DNA of 64,000 bases, from positions 1-64,000 of the forward strand of contig CAMJGD010000009.1 of the NCBI GenBank assembly GCA_946405135.1, given 5' to 3'. Source of the DNA: an uncultured Clostridiaceae bacterium (lineage in GTDB: Bacteria; Bacillota; Clostridia; Clostridiales; Clostridiaceae). A model generated the notes under the pieces. That model saw only the letters and a program-made list of their open reading frames with translations, was not told the DNA's origin and searched no databases. Shown here one piece after another: positions 51,879 to 60,973 of the stretch. Each line of letters opens with the position of its first letter. The first letter of the stretch is position 1. Position numbers and translations under genes: made by a program.

Positions 51879-53819
51879 TTATTCAAGAACAAATGCTTTT
51901 TCATACCCTTGTCTTACAGCTTCTGCTATTCGTCCTGGCTTTTCCACATCTCCAATTAAACTTACATTCTCAAAATGCTCTTCTAATAATGAAAGAAGTT
52001 CTCTATTTGGAGTTACTCCAAGAGAAAGAACTATTTTATCTGCTTCTAAGCATATATTTTGATTAGTATTTAGATTAACCAACTCTACACTATTTTCATT
52101 TATCTTAGATAGTTTATGAGATGGAAGCATCTGAACTCCATGCTCCCTAAAGTTTTTCATTATAGTGTATAAGTTTGAAGGATATACACCTGATGCCATC
52201 TGAGGTAACATATCTATAAGAGTTACTTTATTTCCATTTACAGCAAGAAGTTCTGCAGTTTCACATCCTGTCATACCTGAACCTATCACCATAACTTTTT
52301 CATTTTGTATATGCACTTTTCCAGCCAATACCTCAGATACACCATATACATTGCTTCCATTTATTCCTTCTACCGGTGGAACTATAGGATTTGATCCTGC
52401 AGCTAGGAATACAGCGTATGGATTAAGGGCTTTTAGTATTTCTATCTCAGCTGTTGTATTTAGTCTAACCTCTACTCCTAATTTCTTTAACTGACACTGG
52501 TAGTATGCTATAAAATCAGTTAATTTATCCTTTTTGGGTGGCTTGCTTCCTAGATATACCATTCCGCCAAGTTGTGGTTCTTTTTCAAATAATACCACTT
52601 TAAACTCTCTCATAGAAAGGACTCTAGCAGCCTCCATTCCAGCAGGACCACCACCTATTACAACTACTAATCTTCCATTTCCATTCTTTTCTAAATTGGA
52701 GAATTCCAGCTCTCTTCCTAGTCTTGCATTAACTGCACATTTTACAGTTCTCGATTTTTCAAGTTCTTCAATGCAATGTAAACAAGATATGCATGGTGTT
52801 ATATCTTCATCTTTGTGCTGCTTTGCTTTAATTGCCCATTGTGGATCTGCAAGTTGTGCTCTTGCTACTCCCACAAAATCCATAACTCCTTCTTCAAGCA
52901 GAGCTTCAGCAACTTCTGGTTTCTTTATGTTATTCACTGCTATTACTGGTATATTAATAGCTTTTTTTATGGTTTTAGCTAAATCCTTCTTCCATGCTTG
53001 TTCAAAAGCTATAGGTTCTATTATAGTAAAACCTGATTCATATATACCACAACTTACATTTATAGCATCTACGCCTATACTTTCTAAATACTGAGCTATC
53101 TTAACTGAATCTTCTAAATGAATTCCTCCTTCTACAAATTCATCCCCATCTATTCTTACACTTATCGGAAAATTAGGTCCGCAAATCTGTCTTATTCCAA
53201 GTATTATTTCTGTTATAAATCTCATTCTGTTTGTAAAGTCTCCACCATACTTGTCTGTTCTCTTATTTGTATATGGGCTCATAAACTGATCTATAAGATA
53301 TCCATGAGCTCCATGGAGCTCTACTCCATCTATTCCAGCCATTTGTGCAATTTTAGCACCCTTTACAAATTTCTTAACAAGTCCTTCTACTTCTTCAGTA
53401 GTTAATTCTCTTGGCTCTTCCTTACAGACTTTGCACATTACAGGACTTGGAGCTACTATCTGTTTCCCTCCTAAAAGCTGTGAATGGTTCTGTCTTCCTG
53501 GATGATGCAATTGTACAAATATTTTCGTATCATATTTATGAACTGTTTTCGCTAATCTTTCAAGTTGTGGGATATGTTTTCCTTCTGTAACGCTTAGTTG
53601 ATTAGGAGTCCCTACACCATACTCATCATCTATTCTAGTTATTTCTGTTATTATTAATCCGCAACCGCCTTTTGCTCTCTCTTCATAATATCTTATCATC
53701 TCTGAAGAAGCTTCCCCAGTAGAGCTAGCAAGAGATGTTCCCATAGCTGGCATTACTATTCTATTTTTCAACTCTAATTTGCCTATTTTCCCTTTTGAAA
53801 ACATTTTCTCATATTTCAT
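51879..53819 (-). CDS. Old-yellow-enzyme-type flavoprotein with FAD domain (2-enoate reductase-like)
   Basis: The 646-residue protein has an FMN TIM barrel (about 1-330), a 4Fe-4S cluster motif CISCLHC...C (about 340-360), and C-terminal FAD/NAD(P) domains with GGGPAGMEAARVLS and GSGMTGCETAELL. This is the architecture of 2-enoate reductase, 2,4-dienoyl-CoA reductase (FadH) and trimethylamine dehydrogenase. HGAHGYLIDQFMSPYTNKR is typical of the barrel. It likely reduces an alpha,beta-unsaturated acid or aldehyde with NADH. The ATG at 53819 after GGAGG is preferred over 53834. It is divergent from the PucR-type regulator gene. Confidence 0.9.
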   Translation of the reverse strand: MKYEKMFSKGKIGKLELKNRIVMPAMGTSLASSTGEASSEMIRYYEERAKGGCGLIITEITRIDDEYGVGTPNQLSVTEGKHIPQLERLAKTVHKYDTKIFVQLHHPGRQNHSQLLGGKQIVAPSPVMCKVCKEEPRELTTEEVEGLVKKFVKGAKIAQMAGIDGVELHGAHGYLIDQFMSPYTNKRTDKYGGDFTNRMRFITEIILGIRQICGPNFPISVRIDGDEFVEGGIHLEDSVKIAQYLESIGVDAINVSCGIYESGFTIIEPIAFEQAWKKDLAKTIKKAINIPVIAVNNIKKPEVAEALLEEGVMDFVGVARAQLADPQWAIKAKQHKDEDITPCISCLHCIEELEKSRTVKCAVNARLGRELEFSNLEKNGNGRLVVVIGGGPAGMEAARVLSMREFKVVLFEKEPQLGGMVYLGSKPPKKDKLTDFIAYYQCQLKKLGVEVRLNTTAEIEILKALNPYAVFLAAGSNPIVPPVEGINGSNVYGVSEVLAGKVHIQNEKVMVIGSGMTGCETAELLAVNGNKVTLIDMLPQMASGVYPSNLYTIMKNFREHGVQMLPSHKLSKINENSVELVNLNTNQNICLEADKIVLSLGVTPNRELLSLLEEHFENVSLIGDVEKPGRIAEAVRQGYEKAFVLE

Positions 53820-53953
53820 AAATATTACCTCCATTACTTTTATCTATGTCTATAAATTAACATAGTGATTATTTTATTACTATGTAACCTATCAACAAAA
53901 ATCATTGCTCCTATTGTGCAACATGCCCTATAATAATAATGAGGTGATAAAGT

Positions 53954-55504
53954 ATGTCCTTGTATTTTAATGAAATATATGACAAATTAAAAAGTGATTT
54001 TCCTCATATAGAATATACACAAAATATACCTTCATTTATAAAAGACGTTAAATTTATAACCAATAATTCAGATTTAAAAAATATAAATACTTTATATATA
54101 GGGAAGGCTTCTCAATTAGTTGCTAGAATTTCATCTGAACTAAATTCAAATTTTATATTATATAATGATAACAATGAAGTAGTAACTAAATTGGTTGAAG
54201 CTAATATCATAACAGTTTCCATAGAAGAAGATATATATTCTATATTTAATGAAGTTAAAGATATGTTTTTAAAGGATATGGAAATTGCTAATCCAGCAGC
54301 AAAACTTCTTAACTCTTTGGCTCAGGGTAAAGGTCTTAAATATCTTCTTGAAATAGGTGCAGAAAGTCTTAATAATCCTTTGATACTTATAGATGCAAGT
54401 TTTTCAGTACTAGCTTACTCTAAAAATGAAAATATTACAGATGAATTATGGAATAAGAACATTGAAATGGGATATTGCACTTATGAATTTATAGCCGCAG
54501 TTAAACAGCTTAAATCCATAAAAGATTCTCCTTTCAGTAATGAACCTTTTATAGTTACTTGTGAAGCCAGTAATATAAGGAGACTTGTAAGTAAAGTTAT
54601 TATAGATTCAAAAATAGTAGGATACCTTTTACTTCTAGAATGCCATGATACCATAAAAGATGAGCACAGAAAGATAGTTAAAATTTTAAATAATGCCATA
54701 TCTGAAGAAATGAAAAATAATATGTTCTATAGAAATATAAAAGGATTCAAATACGAAAATCTTCTTCTAGATCTGCTTGATGGTAAAATATACAATGAAG
54801 AAGTGGCTATAGAAAGAATGAAAGGTGCAGAATGCAATTTTGGTAAAAATCTTTATATAATAACTCTTGATATTTCAACCTATAACTTCAGTACTAAACA
54901 TAAAGATGGCTTAAAAGAGTCCATAGAAAACATTCTTATAAATTCTAAATCTATATATTACGAAGATAACATAGTTATACTTTTAGATATGAAAAATGAG
55001 CTTTTAAAAAATAATAATTTATTTAAAGAATTTGAAAAGTTTTTATCAAAAAATAAATTATTTGTTGGTATAAGTAATAACTTTTCACTGCTTACAAAAC
55101 TAAAATATGCTTATAATGAGTCAAAAAAAACACTGCAGCTATCTAGATTGCTTAAAAGAAGAGGATCAGTATTTTTCTACGATGACTTTAAATTCTATGA
55201 TCTTATAAGCTCTTTAGATGAAGACCTTATAAAATTTTGTCATCCTGCTCTAATTAAACTCATTGAATTTGATAAAGATAATAATACAAATTACTACAAT
55301 ACCCTTCTTTGCTACTTGAGTAATAATCAAAATATGAATTTAACTTCTGAAAAATTGTATATTCATAGAAATACATTAAATTATAGAATAAGTAAAATAA
55401 AAGAAATAATATATTCTGACTTAAAGGATAGCGAAATCATATTTCAGATAAGCTATAGCTATAAAATAATGGAATACTTAAAAGCCACATCTAAAGAACC
55501 ATAA
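53954..55504 (+). CDS. PucR/CdaR-family transcriptional regulator
   Basis: The 516-residue protein has an N-terminal PucR-like region (about 1-135), a middle GAF- or GGDEF-like part (about 140-420) and a C-terminal PucR helix-turn-helix with NLTSEKLYIHRNTLNYRISK. The C-terminal motif is the family hallmark. It is divergent from the flavoprotein reductase and convergent with adhE, so it may control one or both. The inducer is unknown. GAGGTG precedes the ATG. Confidence 0.88.
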   Translation: MSLYFNEIYDKLKSDFPHIEYTQNIPSFIKDVKFITNNSDLKNINTLYIGKASQLVARISSELNSNFILYNDNNEVVTKLVEANIITVSIEEDIYSIFNEVKDMFLKDMEIANPAAKLLNSLAQGKGLKYLLEIGAESLNNPLILIDASFSVLAYSKNENITDELWNKNIEMGYCTYEFIAAVKQLKSIKDSPFSNEPFIVTCEASNIRRLVSKVIIDSKIVGYLLLLECHDTIKDEHRKIVKILNNAISEEMKNNMFYRNIKGFKYENLLLDLLDGKIYNEEVAIERMKGAECNFGKNLYIITLDISTYNFSTKHKDGLKESIENILINSKSIYYEDNIVILLDMKNELLKNNNLFKEFEKFLSKNKLFVGISNNFSLLTKLKYAYNESKKTLQLSRLLKRRGSVFFYDDFKFYDLISSLDEDLIKFCHPALIKLIEFDKDNNTNYYNTLLCYLSNNQNMNLTSEKLYIHRNTLNYRISKIKEIIYSDLKDSEIIFQISYSYKIMEYLKATSKEP

Positions 55505-55513
55505 ATTAAATTT

Positions 55514-55546
55514 AAGAGCTTGCAGATAAATAAACTGCAAGCTCTT
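55514..55546. terminator. Bidirectional terminator between PucR-type gene and adhE
   Basis: Perfect 12-bp arms AAGAGCTTGCAG and CTGCAAGCTCTT enclose a 9-nt loop, with T residues on both outer sides. Confidence 0.85.
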
Positions 55547-55553
55547 TTAGTCA

Positions 55554-58151
55554 TTAAACCCTTTCATTACTTCCTTCAAAAGCATTAATATACATATTTT
55601 TTATTTCACTTATAAGAGGATATCTTGGATTTGCTCCAGTGCATTGGTCATCAAAAGCCTGTTCGCACATTTCATCAAGTGTGGAATAAAATTTGTCACT
55701 AGTAACTCCAGCTTCATGTATGGTTTTAGGTATATTTACTTTTTCTTTAAGCTCATCTATGGCGCTTATAAGTAACTCTACTTTTTCATCTTCTGTATTC
55801 CCACCTAATCTTAAGTAATCTGCAATAGTAGCATATCTCCATTTTACGTTAGGGTACTTGTATTGGGGAAATGCAGTCTGTTTTTTGGGATTATCTACTG
55901 CATTAAATCGTATAACATGATCTATTAAAAGCCCATTAGCAATACCATGAGGTATATGATGCATAGATCCAAGCTTATGAGCCATGGAATGACATACTCC
56001 TAAAAATGCATTGGCAAAAGCCATACCTGCCATGGTAGCTGCATGAGCCATTTTTTCTCTAGCCTTTACATTATCAGGTCCATCTTCATAGGCCTGTGGC
56101 AAATACTTAAATATGAGCCTAATGGATTCTAAAGCTAATCCATTAGTGTATTCTGAAGCTAATACGGATGCATAAGCCTCTATAGAATGAGTTAATGCAT
56201 CTATACCTGAAGCTGCAGTTAATCCTTTTGGCATATGAAGCATTAATTCTGCATCTACTATAGCCATATCTGGTGTTAATTCATAATCTGCTAGAGGGTA
56301 CTTTACACCAGTTTTTTCATCAGTTATTACTGCAAAAGGTGTAACTTCTGAGCCTGTTCCAGAGGATGTAGGTATAGATACCATCATAGCTTTTTGCCCC
56401 ATGGTTGGGAATTTGTAAACTCTTTTTCTAATATCCATAAATCTCATAGCTAAATCTTCAAATCTAACTTCAGGATGCTCATATAATACCCACATTATTT
56501 TAGCTGCATCCATAGGAGATCCTCCTCCTAAAGCTACAATCACATCTGGTTTAAAGCTATTCATTTCTGCTGCACCTTTCCTTGCAGTTAAAAGTGTAGG
56601 ATCTGGTTCTACATCAAAGAATACTTTAAAGTCAATACCTAAGCTCTCAAATACTGCTGTTACTCTATTAACAAAACCTAATTCATAAAGTACCTTATCT
56701 GTAACAATAAAAGCTTTGGTTTTACCCATATCTTTTAATTCTTTCAATGCCACAGGAATACAGCCAAACTTAAAATATATTTTTTCTGGCACCCTAAACC
56801 AAAGCATATTTTCTCTCCTTTCAGCTATACTCTTAATATTCATAAGATGCTTAGGACCTACATTCTCAGATACAGAATTACCTCCCCAAGAGCCACAGCC
56901 AAGAGTAAGTGAAGGTGCAAGCTTAAAATTATATATATCTCCTATGGCTCCTTGAGAAGAAGGCATATTTATGATAGTTCTAGCCGTTTTCATAGCTTCT
57001 CCGAATCTTTCTATCCTATCTTTAGATTTTATCTGATCAGTATATAAAACTGAAGTATGACCAAACCCGCCTAATTCTATAAGTCTTGAACCTTTCTTAA
57101 GAGCTTCATCAAAATCCTTTACTCTATACATGGCTAAAATAGGAGATAGCTTTTCATGGGAAAAAGGTTCTTCCAATTCCACAGATTCTACTTCTCCTAT
57201 AAGCACTTTAATATTTTCTGAAACTTCTACTCCTGCCATCTTAGCTATTTTATGTGCAGGTTGACCTACTATTTCAGAATTTAAAGCTCCACCTTTAAGT
57301 ATAATACTTCTTACCTTATCTTTTTCTTCATCCTTAAGGAAATATGCTCCTCTCTCTTTAAATTCTCTCTTAACCTCTTCATATATAGAATCCATTACAA
57401 TAACAGATTGCTCTGAAGCACATATTACACCATTATCAAAGGTTTTTGATAAAAGGATTGAGCTTACAGCCATTTTTATATGTGCAGTTTCATCTATTAT
57501 AGCAGGTGTGTTTCCTGCTCCTACTCCTATAGCGGGTCTCCCTGAAGAATATGCAGCCTTAACCATTCCAGGTCCTCCTGTAGCCAATATAATATCCGAA
57601 TTAGCCATAACTAACTGAGAAAGTTCTACAGAAGGTTCATCTATCCATCCTATTATTCCCTCTGGTGCTCCAGCTTTAACTGCAGCTTCAAGTACTATTT
57701 TAGCAGCTGCTATGGTAGATGACTTTGCTCTAGGATGAGGTGAAAATATTATTCCATTTCGTGTTTTTAAAGCTATAAGAGCTTTAAATATAGCTGTAGA
57801 TGTAGGATTAGTAGTAGGAACTATAGCTGCTACCACCCCTATAGGCTCTGCAATTCTTTCTATACCAAAGGCTTCATCACTATCTATAACACCACAGGTT
57901 TTCTCATCCTTATATTTGTTATATATGTATTCTGAAGCAAAATGATTTTTTATCACCTTATCCTCCACAATACCCATTCCTGTCTCTTCTACTGCCATTT
58001 TAGCTAAGGTGATCCTGGAATCATTAGCAGCCATAGCTGCCTGCCTAAATATATGATCTACTTGTTCCTGAGTATAGGTAGAAAAATTTTTTTGTGCTTC
58101 CCGTATCTGCTTTATTCTTTCCATTAACTCTTCTGCATTAGTAACTTTCAT
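55554..58151 (-). CDS. adhE: Bifunctional acetaldehyde-CoA/alcohol dehydrogenase
   Basis: The 865-residue enzyme fuses an acylating aldehyde dehydrogenase (about 1-440, catalytic Cys in NGVICASEQS) to an iron-dependent alcohol dehydrogenase (about 450-865, GSGTGSEVTPFAVI and the iron-binding HSMAHKLG and HHIPHG histidines). It reduces acetyl-CoA or butyryl-CoA to the alcohol in two NADH-consuming steps and can form spirosomes. The frame begins at a GTG inside the Shine-Dalgarno at 58160; the ATG at 58151 is preferred. Upstream 58.2-58.45 kb is structured. NADH-dependent repression by Rex would be expected from other clostridia, but no clear site was seen. Confidence 0.96.
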   Translation of the reverse strand: MKVTNAEELMERIKQIREAQKNFSTYTQEQVDHIFRQAAMAANDSRITLAKMAVEETGMGIVEDKVIKNHFASEYIYNKYKDEKTCGVIDSDEAFGIERIAEPIGVVAAIVPTTNPTSTAIFKALIALKTRNGIIFSPHPRAKSSTIAAAKIVLEAAVKAGAPEGIIGWIDEPSVELSQLVMANSDIILATGGPGMVKAAYSSGRPAIGVGAGNTPAIIDETAHIKMAVSSILLSKTFDNGVICASEQSVIVMDSIYEEVKREFKERGAYFLKDEEKDKVRSIILKGGALNSEIVGQPAHKIAKMAGVEVSENIKVLIGEVESVELEEPFSHEKLSPILAMYRVKDFDEALKKGSRLIELGGFGHTSVLYTDQIKSKDRIERFGEAMKTARTIINMPSSQGAIGDIYNFKLAPSLTLGCGSWGGNSVSENVGPKHLMNIKSIAERRENMLWFRVPEKIYFKFGCIPVALKELKDMGKTKAFIVTDKVLYELGFVNRVTAVFESLGIDFKVFFDVEPDPTLLTARKGAAEMNSFKPDVIVALGGGSPMDAAKIMWVLYEHPEVRFEDLAMRFMDIRKRVYKFPTMGQKAMMVSIPTSSGTGSEVTPFAVITDEKTGVKYPLADYELTPDMAIVDAELMLHMPKGLTAASGIDALTHSIEAYASVLASEYTNGLALESIRLIFKYLPQAYEDGPDNVKAREKMAHAATMAGMAFANAFLGVCHSMAHKLGSMHHIPHGIANGLLIDHVIRFNAVDNPKKQTAFPQYKYPNVKWRYATIADYLRLGGNTEDEKVELLISAIDELKEKVNIPKTIHEAGVTSDKFYSTLDEMCEQAFDDQCTGANPRYPLISEIKNMYINAFEGSNERV

Positions 58152-58279
58152 AGTAAACACCCTTTCAATACAATTTTTGCCTCCTTGTGAACCATCACCG
58201 AAACAAGCAATTAAAAATACTTAAAACAACAAGCCACAGTAAGTATAATGTTAATTATCATATTGTATTTTATCCTAAA

Positions 58280-58294
58280 TATAGACACTCTATA
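58280..58294. promoter_or_regulatory. Inverted repeat in adhE upstream region
   Basis: TATAGA-CAC-TCTATA is a perfect 6+3+6 inverted repeat about 130 nt upstream of adhE; a possible regulator site. Confidence 0.35.
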
Positions 58295-58316
58295 CTTAAA
58301 GGTGAACTGGAAAATG

Positions 58317-58351
58317 TTAATTTAAAGTGGTACCAAACCACCTTAAATTAA
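58317..58351 (-). other. Stem-loop 1 in adhE upstream region
   Basis: In minus-strand RNA a 14-bp stem (one G-U pair) with a 7-nt loop forms around GGTGG/CCACT. No T run follows, so it is not a terminator. Confidence 0.5.
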
Positions 58352-58399
58352 TGCAAGAAAATTTCCGAGACAAACTTGTAACGGAGGTTTTCTGGCATT
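58350..58399. other. Stem-loop 2 in adhE upstream region
   Basis: A 50-nt near-complete inverted repeat: outer AATGC/GCATT, AGAAAA/TTTTCT, TCCG/CGGA and inner ACAA/TTGT. Pairing is better in plus-strand RNA because two positions become G-U pairs. Confidence 0.5.
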
Positions 58400-58407
58400 T
58401 TCTATAA

Positions 58408-58444
58408 AAAAAGCGCCTGATTTTATAAAATCAAAGCGCTTTTT
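58408..58444. terminator. Terminator after second MATE gene
   Basis: Arms AAAAAGCGC and GCGCTTTTT enclose an inner TGATT/AATCA stem; T runs follow on both strands. It closes the minus-strand MATE gene before adhE. Confidence 0.85.
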
Positions 58445-58452
58445 CTAATATT

Positions 58453-59817
58453 TTATATATTTTCTTTTGGAATAAGCTTATTCTTTTTTATCAATATAAC
58501 AAACACTAAAGTCAATATTATTCCTTTAAACACGCTGCTCATGCTTATACTCCACCATATTCCATTTAAGCCTAACAGCTTTTCTGAAGATAGTATTTTA
58601 GAGGCTGGTACTCTAAGTCCTGTAAACAGTATACTCACTACTGAAGGAAATATAGTTTTCCCTAATCCATTGAAAGCTCCAGCTGTGGTTATTTCGATGC
58701 ACATAAACAATTGGGAATATCCAAGTATTCTAAGATAGACAATACCATAATCTATAGCTTCTTTTTCTGGTATAAAGAATCCAAAAATATACTTACCTCC
58801 AAATACTAATAATATTGTTGCAATTATGCCTACAACTCCAGCCATAATTAAAGTATAAAAATAACCTTTTTTTATTCTATCATACTTTTTAGCACCATAG
58901 TTTTGTCCAACAAAAGCACTTAGAGCAGTAGAAAAACCTCCTGCAGTCATCCAAGATATAGCTTCTATTTGAGATCCCACCTTCTGAACCGCTATAGGTA
59001 CTGGTCCCCATACAGCTATTATCCTAGCTATGAGCATAGAAAATATTGTAAAAAGCCCATTTTGTACTGAAACAGGCATGCCCAATTTTATTATATCCTT
59101 AATGTAATAAAAATCAGGCTTTGTAAATATATTAACTTTTAAAAACCCATATCTATCTTTTATCATGGTATATAAAAAGCAGGAAGAAACTAATACCTGT
59201 GCCATAACTGTAGCTATAGCAGCTCCTTGGGCTCCCATAGGCTTAATAGGCCCTACTCCAAAGATTAATATAGGATCAAATATAATGTTAAATATAAGCC
59301 CTAAAGTGTTAATTCTAAAGGGTGTCTTACTGTTACCTGCACCATTAAATATAGCTGTAAATACAGGGTTAATAAAATTAAAAATTATTCCAGCTCCCAC
59401 TATAAAAAGATACTTTTCAGCCATGCTAACCACTTCTACATCTCCAAGTTTAAAAAAACCTATAAGCTGACTATTCATTAAGAGAAGTACTAAAGTATAT
59501 ATAATAGCTAAGCATATATTGATCTGCAGGCTTGAAACTATATATCTTTTCATAGCCTTTTCATCCTTTTTGCCAATGGATTGTGAAACTCTAACTTCTG
59601 CTCCTACTTTTGATATCAGTATAAAAGCCATGGCAAACCAAGTAAAAAATCCCGCAGTTCCTACTGCGGCTACAGCTTTACTTCCTACCCTGCCTAACCA
59701 TATCATATCTGTCATATTGTAAGCCATCTGTATAAAAGAAGTCCCCATAATAGGAAGTGCTAATTCAATTAAGCTTTTCGTTATATTTCCCTCTACAAGA
59801 TTTACCTTTTTCAACAT
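58453..59817 (-). CDS. MATE family efflux transporter
   Basis: The 454-residue membrane protein has two MatE domains with about twelve helices, beginning ELALPIMGTSFIQMAYNMTD and with NGAGNSKTPF in the middle, as in NorM/VmrA-like clostridial members. It should export organic cations or metabolites with an ion gradient. It is preceded by an AGGGG site, with ATG at 59817 or TTG at 59814. It is monocistronic, with 190 bp of AT-rich DNA upstream in which I see no further feature. Confidence 0.9.
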   Translation of the reverse strand: MLKKVNLVEGNITKSLIELALPIMGTSFIQMAYNMTDMIWLGRVGSKAVAAVGTAGFFTWFAMAFILISKVGAEVRVSQSIGKKDEKAMKRYIVSSLQINICLAIIYTLVLLLMNSQLIGFFKLGDVEVVSMAEKYLFIVGAGIIFNFINPVFTAIFNGAGNSKTPFRINTLGLIFNIIFDPILIFGVGPIKPMGAQGAAIATVMAQVLVSSCFLYTMIKDRYGFLKVNIFTKPDFYYIKDIIKLGMPVSVQNGLFTIFSMLIARIIAVWGPVPIAVQKVGSQIEAISWMTAGGFSTALSAFVGQNYGAKKYDRIKKGYFYTLIMAGVVGIIATILLVFGGKYIFGFFIPEKEAIDYGIVYLRILGYSQLFMCIEITTAGAFNGLGKTIFPSVVSILFTGLRVPASKILSSEKLLGLNGIWWSISMSSVFKGIILTLVFVILIKKNKLIPKENI

Positions 59818-60010
59818 AACCCCTCACTTTAACTAAATAATTGCATTTTATATTAATATGACAATACATAGAACTTTTAATATTAAATTTACCAAAATAT
59901 AACTTATCATATTACCTTAACAGATTTAAGTATATATACTATGGGCTGCTAAATCAATATACAGTTGACTAATATAGGTAATACAAATGCAAATCTGTAT
60001 TTAAATATAT

Positions 60011-60065
60011 AAAGCTTGTATTCATAAATAAATCTTTTTTAAGATTTATCCTGAATACAAGCTTT
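60011..60065. terminator. Long hairpin terminator at 60.0 kb
   Basis: Perfect outer 14-bp arms (60011-60024 and 60052-60065) and an inner AATAAATCTT/AAGATTTAT stem form a long hairpin. It lies 14 nt after the stop of the isomerase gene (minus strand); the better T run is on the plus side. Confidence 0.7.
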
Positions 60066-60078
60066 TTTACTAATAAAC

Positions 60079-60936
60079 TTATCTTATATGAGATTTCAGA
60101 AAAGTTACTGCTTCTATTATATCTTTTTCTGGATTTTCTCCTACTTCTCTTTCTATAGTTAAAAATCCATCAAAGCCTATATCATTAAGAGCTTTTAAGT
60201 AAGCTTTAAAATCCACATTACCTTTTCCAAGAGGCTTTTCTAAAAAATAATCTTCTAGTCTAAAATCCTCTATGCCCCCTTCTGCAAAAACATTATATAT
60301 TATCTCTGCATCAGTCTTCTTTATCATAATACCATCTTTTGCATGGGTATGAACTATATAATCTTTTAATGTGTATACTCCCTGAACAGGATCGTCTCCT
60401 GTAACCATTACCAAGTTAGCTGGATCATAATTTACCTTAACACCTTTAGTATCAAGATTATCTAGAAATTTTTTAAGTGTAGCTGCTTTTTCTGGACCTG
60501 TTTCTATGGCAAAATATGCTCCCACACTTTCTGCATACTTACCTAATTCTTCGCAAGCCTCTTTAAGAACTTTGTATCTCGGATGATTTTCATCCTCTGG
60601 AACTACTCCTATGTGTGTAGTTATAACTTTAGCTCCCAAATCTTTTGCAAGATCAACTATTTTCTTAGACTTTTCTATTTTATATGGATTATCTTCTTTT
60701 ACAGCAAATCCATGACCGCCAAGATCTCCACATAGAGCTGATACTACAAGTCCATTAGATAATATATATTTTTTTAATTCTTCTCTCTTCTCTTTTGTTA
60801 AATTATCTGGATCCATAGGTCCGCTCACTGCATATATCTGTATTCCATCTGCACCAACTTCTTTAGCCTTCTTAATACCTTCTTCAATACCTAATTTAAA
60901 AGAATCTACCATTACACCTATTTTATTTGGATACAT
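60079..60936 (-). CDS. Sugar phosphate isomerase/epimerase (AP-endonuclease-2-like TIM barrel)
   Basis: The 285-residue TIM-barrel protein matches the IolE/IolI/UlaE-like superfamily, with metal-binding residues in the segments TTHIGVVPED, AIETGPEK, NYDPANLVM and VHTHAKDG and EREVG near the end. It likely isomerises or epimerises a sugar or inositol derivative. The frame opens at a GTG at 60945, but GGGGAG is 8 nt before the ATG at 60936. It follows the Gfo/Idh dehydrogenase by 37 nt, a common partnership in sugar or inositol catabolism. Confidence 0.87.
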   Translation of the reverse strand: MYPNKIGVMVDSFKLGIEEGIKKAKEVGADGIQIYAVSGPMDPDNLTKEKREELKKYILSNGLVVSALCGDLGGHGFAVKEDNPYKIEKSKKIVDLAKDLGAKVITTHIGVVPEDENHPRYKVLKEACEELGKYAESVGAYFAIETGPEKAATLKKFLDNLDTKGVKVNYDPANLVMVTGDDPVQGVYTLKDYIVHTHAKDGIMIKKTDAEIIYNVFAEGGIEDFRLEDYFLEKPLGKGNVDFKAYLKALNDIGFDGFLTIEREVGENPEKDIIEAVTFLKSHIR

Positions 60937-60973
60937 TGCTACCACTCCCCTTTAAATTAACTATATAATCATT

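Noticed and set aside
58148-58195. 15-codon leader frame overlapping the adhE start by ATGA
   Set aside because: Its ATG lacks a properly spaced ribosome site, while adhE has its own; a chance frame is likely.
58182-58200. GGTGATGGTTCAC upstream of adhE, resembling the start of a fluoride riboswitch
   Set aside because: Only a short hairpin fits; the rest of the motif is missing and adhE is not a fluoride-linked gene.
58317-58351. GTGGTACC sequence resembling a T-box core
   Set aside because: The orientation would read into the MATE gene antisense, and no specifier stem, AGUA bulge or matching antiterminator was seen.
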